Part shown: one piece after another, positions 41,632 through 50,791 of the stretch | Layout of the letters: each line of letters starts with the position of its first letter | Numbering within the stretch: position 1 is the first letter of the stretch | Assembly (NCBI GenBank): GCA_028277885.1 | Contig: JANQFK010000079.1 | Coordinates: 101,482 to 165,481 of the forward strand | Origin: Myxococcota bacterium | GTDB taxonomy: Bacteria > Myxococcota_A > UBA9160 > UBA6930 | DNA: 64,000 bases | Direction: 5' to 3' | Made by a program: the position numbers and the translations under genes | The notes under the pieces: generated by a model | Seen by the model: only the letters and a program-made list of their open reading frames with translations | Databases searched by the model: none | Told to the model about the DNA's origin: nothing

Positions 41632-42575
41632 GACCGCGCCACCACCCGCCGCCCCCGCTCGCCGCTCGCCCAGGCGAAGCAGGAGGCGACGCCCTCCTCG
41701 AGCGCGAGACGGGGCGCGTGGCCGAGCTCGCCGCGGAGGCGGCGGACGTCCGCCACCGCGTGGCGCACCTCGCCGGCGCGCTCCGGCTCGCGGCGCACCT
41801 CGAGGGGTCGGCCCGCGCAGCGCGTCACGACTCCGGCGAGCGCCGCCACCGAGGTGCCCGCTCCCGTTCCGACGTTGAAGACCCCGCGCGCGCGCCGCGC
41901 GAAGGCGAGCCGGTGGGCCTCGGCCACGTCGGCCACGTGGATGAAGTCCCGCGTCTGGTGCCCGTCGCCGTAGACGGTGAGCGGCCCGCCCGAGAGGGCC
42001 CGGCGGACGAAGATCGGAACCACGCTCGCGTAGGGGCCCGGGCGCTGGCGGGGCCCGTACACGTTGAAGCAGCGCAGCGCCGCCACCACGAGACCGCGCT
42101 CGGCTCCCAGCCGGACGCAGTACCGCTCCGCGGCGAGCTTCGAGATGCCGTAGGGCGAGACGGGATCGAGGGGATGGTCCTCGTCGATGGGCGTGCGGCG
42201 GGGCTCGCCGTAGACCGCGCAGGACGAGGTCGCCACGAGCTGCGGGATCCCGAGCTCGGCGCAGGCCTCGATCACCTGCAGGGTGCCGAGGACGTTCACC
42301 GCGGCGTCGTACCCGGGCCGCTCCAGGGAGGCCACGTTGCCGACGTGGGCCGCGAGGTGGAAGGCCACGTCGGCCCCGGCGCCGGCGCGGCTCAGCGCGT
42401 CGCGGTCCCCGATCGAGCCCTCGACCACGCGCAGCGCGCCGTGCTCGGGCAGGTTCGAGGCGTGGCCGGTGGAGAAGTCGTCCAGCACGACGACCTCGAG
42501 GCCGTGCTCCAGCAGGAGCTCGGCCAGGTGGGAGCCGATGAAGCCGGCTCCGCCGAGCACGAGTGCACGCCGCAT
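41628..42575 (-). CDS. UDP-sugar 4-epimerase-like (GalE/WbpP type)
   Basis: This 315-residue extended SDR has GGAGFIGSHL (residues 8-17), the acidic 'VVLDDFSTGHASNLP', 'VATSSCAVYGEPRRTP', YGISK and 'RCFNVYGPRQRPGPYASVV', then 'FNVGTGAGTSV'. This is the standard NAD-dependent UDP-hexose epimerase pattern. It is the upstream partner of the WbuB-like glycosyltransferase and follows the STT3-like gene by 49 bases, so one transcript is likely. Confidence 0.88.
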   Translation of the reverse strand: MRRALVLGGAGFIGSHLAELLLEHGLEVVVLDDFSTGHASNLPEHGALRVVEGSIGDRDALSRAGAGADVAFHLAAHVGNVASLERPGYDAAVNVLGTLQVIEACAELGIPQLVATSSCAVYGEPRRTPIDEDHPLDPVSPYGISKLAAERYCVRLGAERGLVVAALRCFNVYGPRQRPGPYASVVPIFVRRALSGGPLTVYGDGHQTRDFIHVADVAEAHRLAFARRARGVFNVGTGAGTSVAALAGVVTRCAGRPLEVRREPERAGEVRHAVADVRRLRGELGHAPRLALEEGVASCFAWASGERGRRVVARS

Positions 42576-42624
42576 CCGCAAAGAATCTCCAGGGGTCCTC
42601 GGGAGCCCGAGGGGTGCCCCGGGG

Positions 42625-45132
42625 TCATCGGAGTTTCGGCGGGTCCGGTGAAGGGACGGGGTGCGGAGACGAGCTGCGTGCGAGGGTCTTTGGCCCCAGA
42701 TCGATCCGCTCGCCCGCCGCGACCTGGGCCGCAGCGACGTCCACGTGGTAGACCGGGCCCGCCGCACCCGTGGCGACCCGGTAGGGCCCCTGCGGCTCGA
42801 GGGTGCCGGTCGGCGTGGTCGGGTAGGGGACGACCAGCTCGAAGCTGCCGTCCGCCCCGGCGCGAGCCCGGCGCGCGTAGCGCAGCTCGCGACCCGTGGT
42901 CCGGGAGCGCAGCACCAGGGTCGCCTCCACCTCCGCGCCGGGCGCCGCGCTGCCCGGCGCACCCGCGAGCACCCCGCCCGGGACCACCTCGAACACCTTG
43001 ACCGAGGACGCCAGGGCCCCGTCGTAGACCCAGCCCAGCGGGGTCGAGGTCGGAACGCCGGTGCCCAGCCAGCTCGCGTACAGCGCGGCGTGGTCGGGCG
43101 AGTCCACGGGCAGCGCCCTGCGGCGCACCTGGAGCCCGTCTTCGCCCGGGATCCCGACGTAGGCGAGCCAGCTCTGGTGCGGGCTCTCGTAGACGAGCCG
43201 GTAGTGGGCGAGCCCGTCCCCGTCGCCGAGGTGCAGACGGAACGCCATGGTCCGCTCGTAGGCGGGCCCGAGGGTGGCGAGCGCGAGCTCGCGTCCGGCG
43301 TGGCGGACCGAGCCTCCCGACCCGGTGAAGCGCGCGAGGGAGCCCTCGTGGTGCAGGACCTTGCCGGCGAAGAAGTCGCCGAGGCTGCGCGCGTCGGTGA
43401 CCACGTAGCGCACCCGCTCGGTCGGGCCGCAGTCGGGACACAGCCGCTCCCGGGAGCTGCGCTCGTCCTCGGCGAGGTAGAAGGCGAAGGAGCCGTCCCC
43501 GAAGCCGCCGGCGCGGACCGCCGGACGCTGGCCCAGCGCGGCCACGAGATTCCCGAACTCCCAGGCGGAGAGCACCCCCCAGGAGCCCGGCGGGTGGGCG
43601 AGGTCGCCGGCTTCCCAGGCCGGCACGCGCTCGCCCACCGGGAGCGGGGGCTCCGGCGTGCCTTCGCGCAGGAATTTCAACGCCTGCTCCCAGCCCGGGT
43701 TCAGCTCGACGAGGTGGGCGACCTCGCCCCGGCCGTGCCAGGGCCGCTTCACCATCCCGAGCGGCCACACGGGCAGGACGAGGACGAGGGCCAGCGCGGC
43801 CGCAGCGAGCCGCGGCCGACGCGCCGCGGGCCCGAGACGAGCGAGCTCGGAGACCGAGAAGGTCGCCAGCAGTGCGGCGAAGGCGGGAACCACGTACTCG
43901 TAGTCGTGGGTGCGCCACCAGAGCGCGAGCACGAGCGCTCCGAACACGAGGATCGGCAGCGTCCGGGCCGCGTCCCGGCGGCGCCAGGCGGCCGCGAGCC
44001 CGAGCGGGAGGGCGGCGAGGGCGAGCAGGCCGGGGGGACCGAGCGTGAAGAGGAACTCGGCGAGATCGACGCGGCGCTGCTCGTCCACGAGGGAGGACTT
44101 CGTGCCGAGGACGAGGCCCGAGAGCTGCGCCGCCTCGGGCGACCGCGCCGCCGCGGCGAGGCCCGCCAGGGCGAGCCCGAGGAGTCCGCCCGCCGCGCAC
44201 CCGGCCGGCGCCACGCCCCGGCGGGCCCCCGCCGCGCAGGCCCGGAGGTAGGCGGGCAGTCCGAGCGCGAGCCCGGCGATGGCGACGAGGAGGGGGGCGA
44301 GGAGGCTCTCGTTCAGCACCAGGTCCGGAAGGCAGAGCGCGACGCCGGCGACCCACAGGGCCAGCGCGGTCCCGATGCGGAAGGCCGCCGCCGCGAAGGC
44401 GTCGATCGCTCCGCCCCGCGCCAGCTCCCAGCTCGCGGGCAGCAGCAGCGCGAGAGCCGTGATGGCCAGGTAGAGGGGCGCACCGGGCCAGGTGAACAGG
44501 AAGAGGGCGAGGGGCGCGGCACCGACGAAGGCCGGCCGCCAGGCCGGAGCCGGTGGGGAGGTTCGCTGGCGCGCCACGACGTCGTGCACGGCGAGGGCGC
44601 ACAGCAGCGAGAGCGCCATCTCGGCGGCGTGGTGGTCCGCGAAGCCGAGCAGCGTCCGCCCGAGGGAGTGGCCGGGGTAGAGGACGAAGAGGCCGCAGGC
44701 GAGCAGGGCGTAGCCGCGCCCTCCCAGCGTGCGGCCGAGCGCGTGGAGCGACGCCAGCACGACGACGAAGAGGGCGAGGGGTGCCCAGGCGAGCACGCGG
44801 AGCAGCGTCTCGAGGGAGGCCTGGCCCGCCCCGAGGGCGAGGCCGGCACTCGCGAGCGCGAGGTCGAACAGTCCCGCCGCGTTGGTGCGCTCGCCGCGGG
44901 GGAAGCTCACGGCCGCGTCCCAACGCTTCAGGTGGGGAAAGTGCCGGGCCGCGTGGGAGGCGTGACGCAGGTGGAAGTAGGAGTCGACTCCGAGCAGCCT
45001 CGGCTCACCGCCGGCGGGGTGGACGTGGCTCCAGGCCGGCGCGATCCGCGCCCCGACGCCGAGCCCGCCGATCGCCAGCAGCAGGAGGAGCGCCACGGCG
45101 CGCAGCCGGAGCGGCGTGCCGCCCGCTGCCAC
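42625..45132 (-). CDS. STT3/AglB/PglB-like oligosaccharyltransferase
   Basis: This 835-residue protein has an N-terminal membrane domain of about 12 segments and a large C-terminal soluble domain. Features of the STT3 family are the acidic first loop with 'GVDSYFHLRHA' (Asp, His and Arg), the second acidic motif 'FADHHAAE', and 'VLSAWEFGNLVAAL' at the place of the WWDYG sequon-binding motif. The last 130 residues look like an added beta-sandwich ('VEATLVLRSRTTGRELRYAR'). It may move a lipid-linked glycan to Asn of exported proteins. The GTG at 45132 has GGGAGG ahead of it, while a TTG at 45168 is weaker. WWDYG is altered to AWEFG, so activity is not certain. Confidence 0.7.
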   Translation of the reverse strand: MAAGGTPLRLRAVALLLLLAIGGLGVGARIAPAWSHVHPAGGEPRLLGVDSYFHLRHASHAARHFPHLKRWDAAVSFPRGERTNAAGLFDLALASAGLALGAGQASLETLLRVLAWAPLALFVVVLASLHALGRTLGGRGYALLACGLFVLYPGHSLGRTLLGFADHHAAEMALSLLCALAVHDVVARQRTSPPAPAWRPAFVGAAPLALFLFTWPGAPLYLAITALALLLPASWELARGGAIDAFAAAAFRIGTALALWVAGVALCLPDLVLNESLLAPLLVAIAGLALGLPAYLRACAAGARRGVAPAGCAAGGLLGLALAGLAAAARSPEAAQLSGLVLGTKSSLVDEQRRVDLAEFLFTLGPPGLLALAALPLGLAAAWRRRDAARTLPILVFGALVLALWWRTHDYEYVVPAFAALLATFSVSELARLGPAARRPRLAAAALALVLVLPVWPLGMVKRPWHGRGEVAHLVELNPGWEQALKFLREGTPEPPLPVGERVPAWEAGDLAHPPGSWGVLSAWEFGNLVAALGQRPAVRAGGFGDGSFAFYLAEDERSSRERLCPDCGPTERVRYVVTDARSLGDFFAGKVLHHEGSLARFTGSGGSVRHAGRELALATLGPAYERTMAFRLHLGDGDGLAHYRLVYESPHQSWLAYVGIPGEDGLQVRRRALPVDSPDHAALYASWLGTGVPTSTPLGWVYDGALASSVKVFEVVPGGVLAGAPGSAAPGAEVEATLVLRSRTTGRELRYARRARAGADGSFELVVPYPTTPTGTLEPQGPYRVATGAAGPVYHVDVAAAQVAAGERIDLGPKTLARSSSPHPVPSPDPPKLR

Positions 45133-45262
45133 GCGAGGCCTCCCGTGCTGCCTGGCCCGTCGTCCCAATCCCCGGAACCCCCATCGTAGGTGGCCGCGGG
45201 GGGCGGGGGCGTGTCGCGCGGGAGGCGGCAGGGCCCGCGCAGCGCGCGCGCGGGCGACCGCG

Positions 45263-46462
45263 CTAGAGCAGCGGATCCACGTCGAGCGTCGGATCCTCGT
45301 CGTTCAGGAACGGCAGGATCGCGGCGCGTCCCTGGACCAGCGGGCGACCCCAGGCCGCCGCGTCGGGCGAGACGAAGGCGTTGGGCTGGCCCGCGTGGGG
45401 CTGGCCCGGCAGCACCGCGGCTCCGCCCGGCGTCAGGCTCTGGACGAGCCAGCCGTGGACCGGGCGCCGCCGGCTGTCGTTGCCGTCCCCGTAGGCGGCG
45501 TCGTGGACGTCGTTGCCGGTGCCCACGGGCTGGGGGACGAGCTGGAGGTGGCCCGAGATGCTGCCCAGGAAGGCCTGCCGGAAGTTCAGGCTGATGTCGT
45601 CGAGGGCCACGATGTCGAAGCAGTCGAACTCGTGCTGGAAGTCGAAGGAGTTCTCGTCGTCGTCGAAGGCGAGCCCGCCCACCGCGACCCGCGGCACCGT
45701 CGGGTTGCCCGCCGTCCCGTCGAGGGTGAAGAGGATGAGCTCCGCCCGGACGCCGGCCTGCTGGGCCGTCGCCGAGGGCGCGATGAAGTTGGTGGCGAGG
45801 ACGTTCGGCCAGCGGGCGTACTCGTTCCCGTCGAAGCGATAGATCTTGTTGCCGTCGTTGGCCCCCTGCCCGGCCTGGAACGGGACCGCGCCGAAGCTGT
45901 AGGCCTGGCCTCCCACCACGTCGACCACGACGGCGTCGCCGAACATCACGTCCTGGGAGATCGACGCGCCCGAGGACGGGTCCGCGGCCGCCACCCAGAG
46001 GATGCCGTTGGCCGCCTTGGCGCCGATGATGCGGTTGTCCGCGAAGGGACCGTCGGTGGCGAAGGGCGTCGAGCACTCGACGTAGATGATGGAGCCCGCG
46101 CCGGCCGGGACGATCAGGAAGGTGGTGGTCTCGCGCCCGGTCAGCAGGCAGTCGAAGGAGTCGGACTGCCAGGTGTCGCCGCCGACGAGGGGCGTCGCGG
46201 GGTCGCCGCTGATCGCGTCGACCCGCAGCAGCAGCGGGCTGGTGCGGGCGTTGGTCACGGTCGCGAGGGTGATGGCGGTGGGGTTCGGGATCACGACGTC
46301 GCCCGTCGTGTTCTTGATCGGGTTCCCGGCCTGGCCACCGGTCACGATGGGGAGCGCCAGGGCCGCGGCGAGCTCGTCGAGATCCAGGTTCTGCGCGGCG
46401 GCGGGAGGCGCCAGGCCGGCCAGCAGGACGAGACACAGTGCGAACTCGCTGAACTTCCGCAT
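45263..46462 (-). CDS. Exported protein of unknown function
   Basis: This 399-residue protein starts at 46462 and has a clear signal peptide (FALCLVLLAGLAPPAAAQ). The mature part is beta-rich: 'VTNARTSPLLLRVDAISGD', 'GSIIYVECSTPFATDGPFAD', 'NGILWVAAADPSSGASISQD', 'VGGLAFDDDENSFDFQHEFD'. No enzyme motif, lipobox, PEP-CTERM or anchor is seen. The protein type occurs in glycan-rich deltaproteobacterial loci as a secreted beta-sandwich. It is divergent from the glycosyltransferase at 46667. Function unknown. Confidence 0.65.
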   Translation of the reverse strand: MRKFSEFALCLVLLAGLAPPAAAQNLDLDELAAALALPIVTGGQAGNPIKNTTGDVVIPNPTAITLATVTNARTSPLLLRVDAISGDPATPLVGGDTWQSDSFDCLLTGRETTTFLIVPAGAGSIIYVECSTPFATDGPFADNRIIGAKAANGILWVAAADPSSGASISQDVMFGDAVVVDVVGGQAYSFGAVPFQAGQGANDGNKIYRFDGNEYARWPNVLATNFIAPSATAQQAGVRAELILFTLDGTAGNPTVPRVAVGGLAFDDDENSFDFQHEFDCFDIVALDDISLNFRQAFLGSISGHLQLVPQPVGTGNDVHDAAYGDGNDSRRRPVHGWLVQSLTPGGAAVLPGQPHAGQPNAFVSPDAAAWGRPLVQGRAAILPFLNDEDPTLDVDPLL

Positions 46463-46556
46463 GAACCGCTGCTCCGCTCGTGCTGGTCCCACTCCGGCGG
46501 GAATGCCGGGCCTCCCTTCTACACCGGGCCGAGGCCCGCGGGCAAGACAAAACCTC

Positions 46557-46572
46557 AATGATTTCAATCATT
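46557..46572. promoter_or_regulatory. A+T-rich palindrome in divergent promoter
   Basis: AATGATT-TC-AATCATT is a perfect seven-base inverted repeat in an A+T island of otherwise very GC-rich DNA, between the divergent starts at 46462 and 46667. A regulator-binding site is likely. Confidence 0.4.
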
Positions 46573-46666
46573 TAGGTGAGCTTCACCGGCAGGGCGTGCG
46601 CAGCTCCGGCACCCAGACCGGCGGAATCTCAAGCCGCCTCGGGGATCCTCCGAGACGCGGGGTGCC

Positions 46667-47989
46667 ATGAAGATCACGCTCGTCAACGCGTACTTCTGGC
46701 CCGACATGGCGGCCACCGCCCAGCTGCTCACGGACCTGGCCGAGGACCTGGTGGAGGCGGGCTTCGAGGTGACGGCCCTCGCCGGGCGCGGGAGCTACGC
46801 GCGCCCCGGCCCTCCGCCCCCTGCGCGCGAGATCCGGGGCGGCATCCGGATCCGGCGCCTGCCCTGCACGAGCTTCGGCCGGGGCTCGGCGCTCCGCCGC
46901 CTGGCCGACTCCCTCTCCTTCCTGGCGGCGGCGACCCTCGCCGTCCTGCTGGGACCGCGGCGCGACCTGGTGGTCTGCCTCTCGACGCCGCCCTTCGCCG
47001 GCCTCGTCGGCCTCGCGGCGCGCCTGCGCGGAGCCCGCGTGATCTGCAAGGTCGAGGACGTCCACCCCGACGTCGCCACGGCGCTCGGGCTGCTGCGGCG
47101 GGGCTCGGGGATCGAGCGCGCGCTCCGCCTCGCGTCGCGATGGCTGCTGCGCGCCGCCCACGACGTGGTGACCCTCGACGCGGCGATGCGCCGGCGACTC
47201 GAGGCGGCCTCCGGCCGGCCGGTCCGGGTGATCCCGAACTGGGCCGACGGCGAGCGGATCCGTCCCGACCCCGAGGCCGGCCGGGACTGGCGAAGACGGC
47301 ACGGCCTCGGGAAGGAGCTCGTCGTCCTCTACTCGGGGAACTTCGGCCTCGCCCACCGCTTCGACGGGCTCCTGGCGGCGGCGCGCGACCTCGCCCGGCA
47401 GGGGGACGACACCCGGTTCCTCCTCGTCGGCGACGGGCCCCGACGGGCCGAGCTGGTCCGGGAGGCCGAGGGCCTGCCCAACGTGCGCTTCCTGCCCTAC
47501 CAGCCCCGGGAGCGGCTCGCCGCGCTGTATGCGGCCGCCGACCTGCACGTCGTCACCCTGCGCGACGAGCTCGCGGGTCTCCTCGTGCCCTGCAAGTACG
47601 CCGCGGCGCTGGCAGCGGGAAGGCCCGTGCTGCTGGTCGGTGGCGCCGGGACCGAGATGCGCGACGAGGTGGTGCGCGAGCGGCTGGGCTTCGCCGTGCG
47701 GGACGACGCCCGGGAGATCGCCGCCGCGATCCGCCGGGCCGCCCGCGAGACCGCCCTCAACGAGGCGCGGGGGCGCCGGGCACGCGAGCGCTTCGAGTCC
47801 CGGCACGCACGGGAGCTCGCGACGGCGCGCTGGGCGCGCTTGATCCGGGACGGGCTCGCCACATCCGCCGGTAGAGCGGGCACTCCCGAAGCAGCCGCGC
47901 GTGGGGCGCACAGGCCACGACGCGGCCCGCTTCGAGCACCAGGATCCGGTCCGCCTGCCGCAGCGCCGGCAGGCGATGGGTCACGATGA
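46667..47989 (+). CDS. GT4-family glycosyltransferase (WbuB/WcaI-like)
   Basis: This 440-residue GT-B protein begins MKITLVNAYFWPDMAATAQL and contains 'CLSTPPFAGLVGLAARLRG', 'KVEDVHPDVATALGLLRRG', 'VIPNWADGERIRPD', 'LVVLYSGNFGLAHRFDGLL' and 'LLVPCKYAAALAAGRPV'. It is close in layout to the glycosyltransferase at 40357. Homology fades near 47860. The remaining 40 residues are Pro/Ala/Arg-rich and overlap the convergent ABC gene by 233 bases, so they are probably a run-on tail. Confidence 0.84.
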   Translation: MKITLVNAYFWPDMAATAQLLTDLAEDLVEAGFEVTALAGRGSYARPGPPPPAREIRGGIRIRRLPCTSFGRGSALRRLADSLSFLAAATLAVLLGPRRDLVVCLSTPPFAGLVGLAARLRGARVICKVEDVHPDVATALGLLRRGSGIERALRLASRWLLRAAHDVVTLDAAMRRRLEAASGRPVRVIPNWADGERIRPDPEAGRDWRRRHGLGKELVVLYSGNFGLAHRFDGLLAAARDLARQGDDTRFLLVGDGPRRAELVREAEGLPNVRFLPYQPRERLAALYAAADLHVVTLRDELAGLLVPCKYAAALAAGRPVLLVGGAGTEMRDEVVRERLGFAVRDDAREIAAAIRRAARETALNEARGRRARERFESRHARELATARWARLIRDGLATSAGRAGTPEAAARGAHRPRRGPLRAPGSGPPAAAPAGDGSR

Positions 47990-49502
47990 CGCGCATCGCG
48001 GAGCCGCTCGCGGCGAGGGCCTCGTGCAGGCGCGCCTCGGCCCCCGCGTCGAGGCTGGCCGTCGCCTCGTCGAGCAGCAGGATCGGCGCCTCGGCGAGCA
48101 GCGCCCGCGCCAGTGCGAGCCGCTGGGCCTGGCCGCGGGAGAGCCCGTGCCCGCCGGCACCGAGGCGGGTCGCGTAGCCGTCGGGCAGCCGGGTGACCTC
48201 GTCGTGGAGCCCGGTGCTGCGACAGACCCGCTCGACCTCGGCGTCGCTCGCGCCGGGGCGACCGCAGGCGACGTTGTCCCGGACGCTCGCCGCGAACACG
48301 AAGGGATCCTGGGTGACCAGGGACACGCGCCGGCGCAGCTCGTCGGGAGCCAGCCGGCGCAGGTCGACCCCGTCGAGGCGGACCGCTCCGTGCCGGGGGT
48401 CGTCGAGCCGGGCGAGGAGGCCCAGGAGCGTCGACTTGCCGGCGCCCGACGGACCCACCACGCCGAGGGTCTCGCCGCTTCGGAGCTCGAAGGCGACGCC
48501 TGCGAGGACCGGTGCCTCGCCGTAGGCGTGGCCCACGCCCTCGCAGGTCAGGCGGGCGGGCCGCTCGGCGACGGCGACCGCCTCGCGCGGCGCGGGCAGG
48601 CCGGGCTCGGCCAGCAGCGCGGCCACGCGCCGCTCGGCGGCGGCGTGGCGAAGCACGAGGAGCGCGTTCGATGCCATGGCGTGCAGTGGGGCGTGGAGGG
48701 CGCGCAGCGCGACCAGGAACGCGAGGAGCTCGGACCAGGCCAGGGCACCGGAGCGCACCCGGAGAGCCCCCCCGATCACCACGGCCACGAGGCTCGCGCC
48801 GGCGGCTGCGTCGAGACCGAGCCGGCCCCGCGCGCGGACCCGGACCAGTCCGAGCAGCTCCTCGAAGTACGCGCGAGCGGAGGCGATCACCCGCTCTCCC
48901 GCCGCCGCCTCGCCGCGCAGCAGGCGCAGCGGTCGCGCCCCGTGGAGCCGCTCGAGGAGCCCGTCGAGGAGTCCCACGGCGCGCTCGCGCACGCTGCGCG
49001 AGCCCTGCGGCGCGCGCCGCGCCGCCCAGGCGACCGGGAAGCCGGCCAGCGCGAGCAGCGGCAGCGCGATCCCCGTCAGGGCGGGGCTCAGCCAGAGCGC
49101 CACGCTCGTGAGGCCGAGCACGAGGACGCCGTCGAGCGCCAGGGCCGCCCGTGCGGCCCGCGCCGCCCGCACCTGGGCGACGTCGTCGCGCAGGGTCTGC
49201 ACCAGGTCGCCGCGGCTGCCGGCCTCGAGGCGCGGCACCGGGAGCCCGTTCAGGCGCTCGAGCAGGCGACCGAGGATGCCGAGCTCGATGCGCGCGGCGA
49301 GGCGCTGCTGGGACAGCTCCTGGTCGTAGCCGGCGAGGCTCGCTCCGAGCTGCGCGGCGAGCAGCAGCCCCGCCCAACCGACGAGGACGAGCGCGTCGTC
49401 CCCCGGGCCGGTGAGCAGGTTCCGGACCAGGACGACGGCCAGGATGGAGAGCGCCGTGCGCAGCAGCGTCGCGACCGCGAGGCGCAGGCGGAGGGCCGTC
49501 AC
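47757..49502 (-). CDS. ABC transporter, permease-ATPase fusion
   Basis: This is a 581-residue half-exporter. Residues 1-300 form the membrane domain (five to six segments, intracellular 'RGDLVQTLRDDVAQVRAA' loop). The ATPase has Walker A GPSGAGKST, Q-loop VTQDPFVFAASV, signature GLSRGQAQR (R replaces the second G of LSGGQ), Walker B ILLLDEATASLD and the H-loop VIVTHRL. No C39 peptidase domain is present, so any leader removal must be done by another protein. The GTG start overlaps the stop of the peptidase-like/nucleotidyltransferase gene. It probably exports the modified peptide. The last 25 residues look like a run-on tail. Confidence 0.85.
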   Translation of the reverse strand: MTALRLRLAVATLLRTALSILAVVLVRNLLTGPGDDALVLVGWAGLLLAAQLGASLAGYDQELSQQRLAARIELGILGRLLERLNGLPVPRLEAGSRGDLVQTLRDDVAQVRAARAARAALALDGVLVLGLTSVALWLSPALTGIALPLLALAGFPVAWAARRAPQGSRSVRERAVGLLDGLLERLHGARPLRLLRGEAAAGERVIASARAYFEELLGLVRVRARGRLGLDAAAGASLVAVVIGGALRVRSGALAWSELLAFLVALRALHAPLHAMASNALLVLRHAAAERRVAALLAEPGLPAPREAVAVAERPARLTCEGVGHAYGEAPVLAGVAFELRSGETLGVVGPSGAGKSTLLGLLARLDDPRHGAVRLDGVDLRRLAPDELRRRVSLVTQDPFVFAASVRDNVACGRPGASDAEVERVCRSTGLHDEVTRLPDGYATRLGAGGHGLSRGQAQRLALARALLAEAPILLLDEATASLDAGAEARLHEALAASGSAMRVIVTHRLPALRQADRILVLEAGRVVACAPHARLLRECPLYRRMWRARPGSSAPSAPSRAPVRAGTRSARVPGAPAPR

Positions 49503-50791
49503 GCCGGCCGCCCCGGGGCCAGCCGCTGCCGCGCGATCCGCAGGCCCACCCGTGCCGCGGCGGCGAGGTGCGCCGCGCGGTCGCGCCCCCCCTCGGCGAG
49601 CAGGAGCAGGTGGAGCAGCAGCTGCCCATGGCCCCGCAGCGGCAGCCAGCCGCCCCACTCCACCCCTTCGAGCCAGCGCCGCCTCCAGGGTGAGAGGGGG
49701 AAGCAGCGCCGGGCCTCCTCCGGGAGCGCGGGGCCCTCGCCGCGCCGCGCGAAGGCCAGGGCCGCGGCGACGTGCTGGTGGAGCCCGAGGCGGCGCGCCC
49801 GCTCCGCGAGCGCATCCCAGTCGATCGCGTCCTGCCAGCGCGACGCGGCGACGCTCAGGTCGAGGGGCAGGAGCGCGTCGGCGAAGCGGTGCTTCACCAG
49901 GTTGAGGGCGAGGGCGAGGAGCTCGTCGCCCGGCTGCATGCGCCAGAAGCCGACCCCCTCCTCGCGGCAGGCGCTGGCGCGCTCCCAGACGGCGTCGGGA
50001 AGGGCCAGCCCGCGCCCCGCCAGGTAGCCGAGGGAGCGGTGCAGCTCGACCCGAAGGCGGGGACGCTGGGACGACTCGCGGTGGAAGCCCACGTCGTAGC
50101 GGCCCAGGTCGGGCTCCGCCCGGTACCCGCAGGCCTCGAGCACCTCCCGCCCGCGCTCCAGGTCCGCCGGGCGCACCAGCAGGTCGAGGTCCGAGATCAC
50201 CCGCAGGCCGAGGTCGTCGTGGAGGCGGAGCGAGAGCAGGGTGCCCTTGAGGGGGATCACCGGAACCCCGGCGGCCTCGAAGCGGGCGAGCAGGCGCAGC
50301 AGCTCCCGATGCAGCAGGAGGTTCCGCTGCAGGTTCGCCGCGTAGGCGCGCCGCTCCCGGAAGGGAGCGAGACGCGCCCGGCTGGGTGCGGCGCGCTGGC
50401 GCCGGCGCCGGGCGGCCCCGGCGGCCCGGGCCACGAGCGGGCGCAGGGCACCCAGCGCCCGGGAGCGGAGGCCGTCGATGGCTCGCACGCGGCCGCGCCG
50501 CTCGACCCGTGCCACCCGGCCCACCACCTGCGAGCGGCGCACCGGGGCGTCGGCCGTCGTCCAGGAGTCGCCCCGGAGCACGAGCTCGTCGGACCCGTGC
50601 AGCGCCACCAGGCGGTGGACGACGAGGCCCGCCCTCCCGCGCACCACCAGGACGTCGCCCGGGCGCGGCTCCGCGTCGGGGACCACGTGCACGCGGTCTC
50701 CCGGCCTCAGCACGGGGAACATGCTGAAGCCGCGCACGCGGAGCTCCAGGGCTCGAGGAGGCGTCAGGACTGGATGGGTCCGGGGTCGCAC
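49499..50791 (-). CDS. S26 signal-peptidase-like domain fused to nucleotidyltransferase
   Basis: This is a 430-residue two-domain protein. Residues 15-95 read 'LRVRGFSMFPVLRPGDRVHV', 'GDVLVVRGRAGLVVHRLV' and 'LRGDSWTTADAPV'. This is a compact S26/S24 peptidase domain with Ser23 and His59, the Ser-His arrangement of SipW/ER-type signal peptidases. After an Arg-rich linker, residues 155-430 form an NTP_transf_5-type nucleotidyltransferase ('VIPLKGTLLSLRLHDDLG', 'ISDLDLLVRPADLERG'). The start is GTG at 50791 within the end of the precursor gene. A plausible job is leader removal plus nucleotidyl or other group transfer on the peptide. The fusion is clear, and the role is inferred. Confidence 0.78.
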   Translation of the reverse strand: MRPRTHPVLTPPRALELRVRGFSMFPVLRPGDRVHVVPDAEPRPGDVLVVRGRAGLVVHRLVALHGSDELVLRGDSWTTADAPVRRSQVVGRVARVERRGRVRAIDGLRSRALGALRPLVARAAGAARRRRQRAAPSRARLAPFRERRAYAANLQRNLLLHRELLRLLARFEAAGVPVIPLKGTLLSLRLHDDLGLRVISDLDLLVRPADLERGREVLEACGYRAEPDLGRYDVGFHRESSQRPRLRVELHRSLGYLAGRGLALPDAVWERASACREEGVGFWRMQPGDELLALALNLVKHRFADALLPLDLSVAASRWQDAIDWDALAERARRLGLHQHVAAALAFARRGEGPALPEEARRCFPLSPWRRRWLEGVEWGGWLPLRGHGQLLLHLLLLAEGGRDRAAHLAAAARVGLRIARQRLAPGRPA

